Origin: Bdellovibrionales bacterium
GTDB lineage: Bacteria; Bdellovibrionota; JAFGOL01
Reading direction: 5' to 3'
Length of the DNA stretch: 5,360 nt
Assembly: GCA_022710165.1 (NCBI GenBank)
Contig: JAKLHL010000114.1
Location: forward strand, 1-5,360
Below are positions 4,687 to 5,360 of this stretch, piece by piece. The translations under genes were made by a program, and so were the position numbers. The notes below the pieces were generated by a model. That model had not been told where the DNA came from and made no database searches. It saw only the letters and a list, made by a program, of their open reading frames with translations. Numbering within the stretch: the stretch's first letter is position 1; every line of letters begins with the position of its first letter.

Positions 4687-5360
4687 AACTTGCAATAGTA
4701 GGAAGGCCCAACACAGGTAAGTCCAGCTTGTTCAACAGGCTCGCCGCAAGGAATAAGGCCGTTACTGACGACGTCCCAGGAGTCACAAGGGACCGTCTTT
4801 ATGTAGAGGCCGATTTTTTTGGCAAGAACGTTGAACTTATAGATACAGGCGGATATGAATTCGATGCTGAGGCTTTATCAAAACACATAGTACGACAGAT
4901 ACACATGGCAATGGATGAAGCTGACGCGATGCTTTTGGTCGTAGATGGTAAAGAGGGTATAAACCCTGCAGATAAAGAGATGGCACGTCTTTTAAGAAGA
5001 TCTGGAAAACCGATAATCCTTGTCATCAATAAAGTGGACCATGCAAAGAGGAGTTATGACGAGTTCCATTCATTGGGACTGGAGCATATAGTACCTGTGT
5101 CCGCAGCACATGCGCTCGGCATAGGCGACCTTATGGACAAGGTGATAGAGGTGATGGGGCTTGATAAGGAAGGTGCAAGCACTTATACAGCCAAGGACCA
5201 TTCTGAAAGCATCAGGATAGCGATAGCAGGAAGACCTAATACAGGGAAATCAACCATGCTTAACTCCATACTTGGAGAGCAGAGGGCGGTTACCAGTGAG
5301 GTCCCAGGCACTACGAGGGACGTAATAGACATAAAGCTCTCTAACAGCTACGGTGATTTC
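4683..5360 (+). CDS. der: Ribosome biogenesis GTPase Der/EngA (3' partial)
   Basis: Der has two tandem GTPase domains and a C-terminal KH-like domain and acts in 50S subunit maturation. The visible 226 residues hold all of domain 1: G1 'GRPNTGKSS' (7-15), 'DDVPGVTRDR' (29-38), G3 'DTGG' (54-57), G4 'NKVD' (116-119) and G5 'VSAAHALGI' (139-147). A charged linker around 160-176 follows, then the start of domain 2 with 'GRPNTGKST' (183-191) and 'VPGTTRD' (207-213). The window ends in frame about halfway through a protein that is usually 430-490 residues. The ATG overlaps the era stop as ATGA. Thr replaces the common Val in both P-loops. Nothing suggests a broken gene in the visible part. Confidence 0.96.
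   Translation, partial: MKLAIVGRPNTGKSSLFNRLAARNKAVTDDVPGVTRDRLYVEADFFGKNVELIDTGGYEFDAEALSKHIVRQIHMAMDEADAMLLVVDGKEGINPADKEMARLLRRSGKPIILVINKVDHAKRSYDEFHSLGLEHIVPVSAAHALGIGDLMDKVIEVMGLDKEGASTYTAKDHSESIRIAIAGRPNTGKSTMLNSILGEQRAVTSEVPGTTRDVIDIKLSNSYGDF

Noticed and set aside
4300..5029. Minus-strand open frames opposite era and der (4300-4695, 4494-4682, 4799-5029)
   Set aside because: They lie wholly opposite conserved GTPase and KH motifs and have no family features.

Overview
The window reads entirely on the + strand and looks like the chromosome of a Gram-negative (diderm), probably anaerobic or fermentative bacterium. The diderm call rests on a PorV/PorQ-like outer-membrane beta-barrel protein with an AxA signal-peptidase site and an aromatic C-terminus. 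The energy-metabolism hint is a biotinyl carrier domain followed by the beta subunit of a sodium-pumping decarboxylase. Ile is very often ATA and Arg often AGG, unlike enterobacteria. I cannot name the phylum. An uncultured lineage carrying PorV-type proteins is a guess only.

Region 1 (1-1541) is the end of a Na+-translocating decarboxylase operon. It holds a biotinyl carrier domain (5' partial, biotin-accepting Lys codon at 284-286) and then a complete OadB/GcdB/MmdB-type membrane subunit with a GTG start. The carrier delivers carboxybiotin to the beta subunit, which decarboxylates it and exports Na+.

Region 2 (1542-1806) has no gene. It is dominated by a 179-bp palindromic element (1543-1721) with perfect 29-bp inverted ends. 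The element begins one base after the oadB stop codon and has an internal perfect 9-bp stem. After it come about 85 bases of AT-rich leader with two smaller perfect inverted repeats, a weak promoter candidate and a strong Shine-Dalgarno.

Region 3 (1807-5360) is a tight four-gene run: a secreted Cys-rich TPR-like protein of unknown function, a PorV/PorQ-like outer-membrane protein (13-base gap), the GTPase Era (8-base gap), and the GTPase Der (ATGA overlap, cut by the window end). The first two are likely an envelope pair. The last two are essential ribosome-assembly GTPases, so envelope and ribosome-biogenesis genes appear to share a transcript.

The most interesting object is the palindromic element. 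It could be a MITE-like mobile repeat or a structured nucleic-acid element, and I do not recognise a named family. The remaining genes are mostly conventional, with some unusual residues in the Era G4 and KH motifs.
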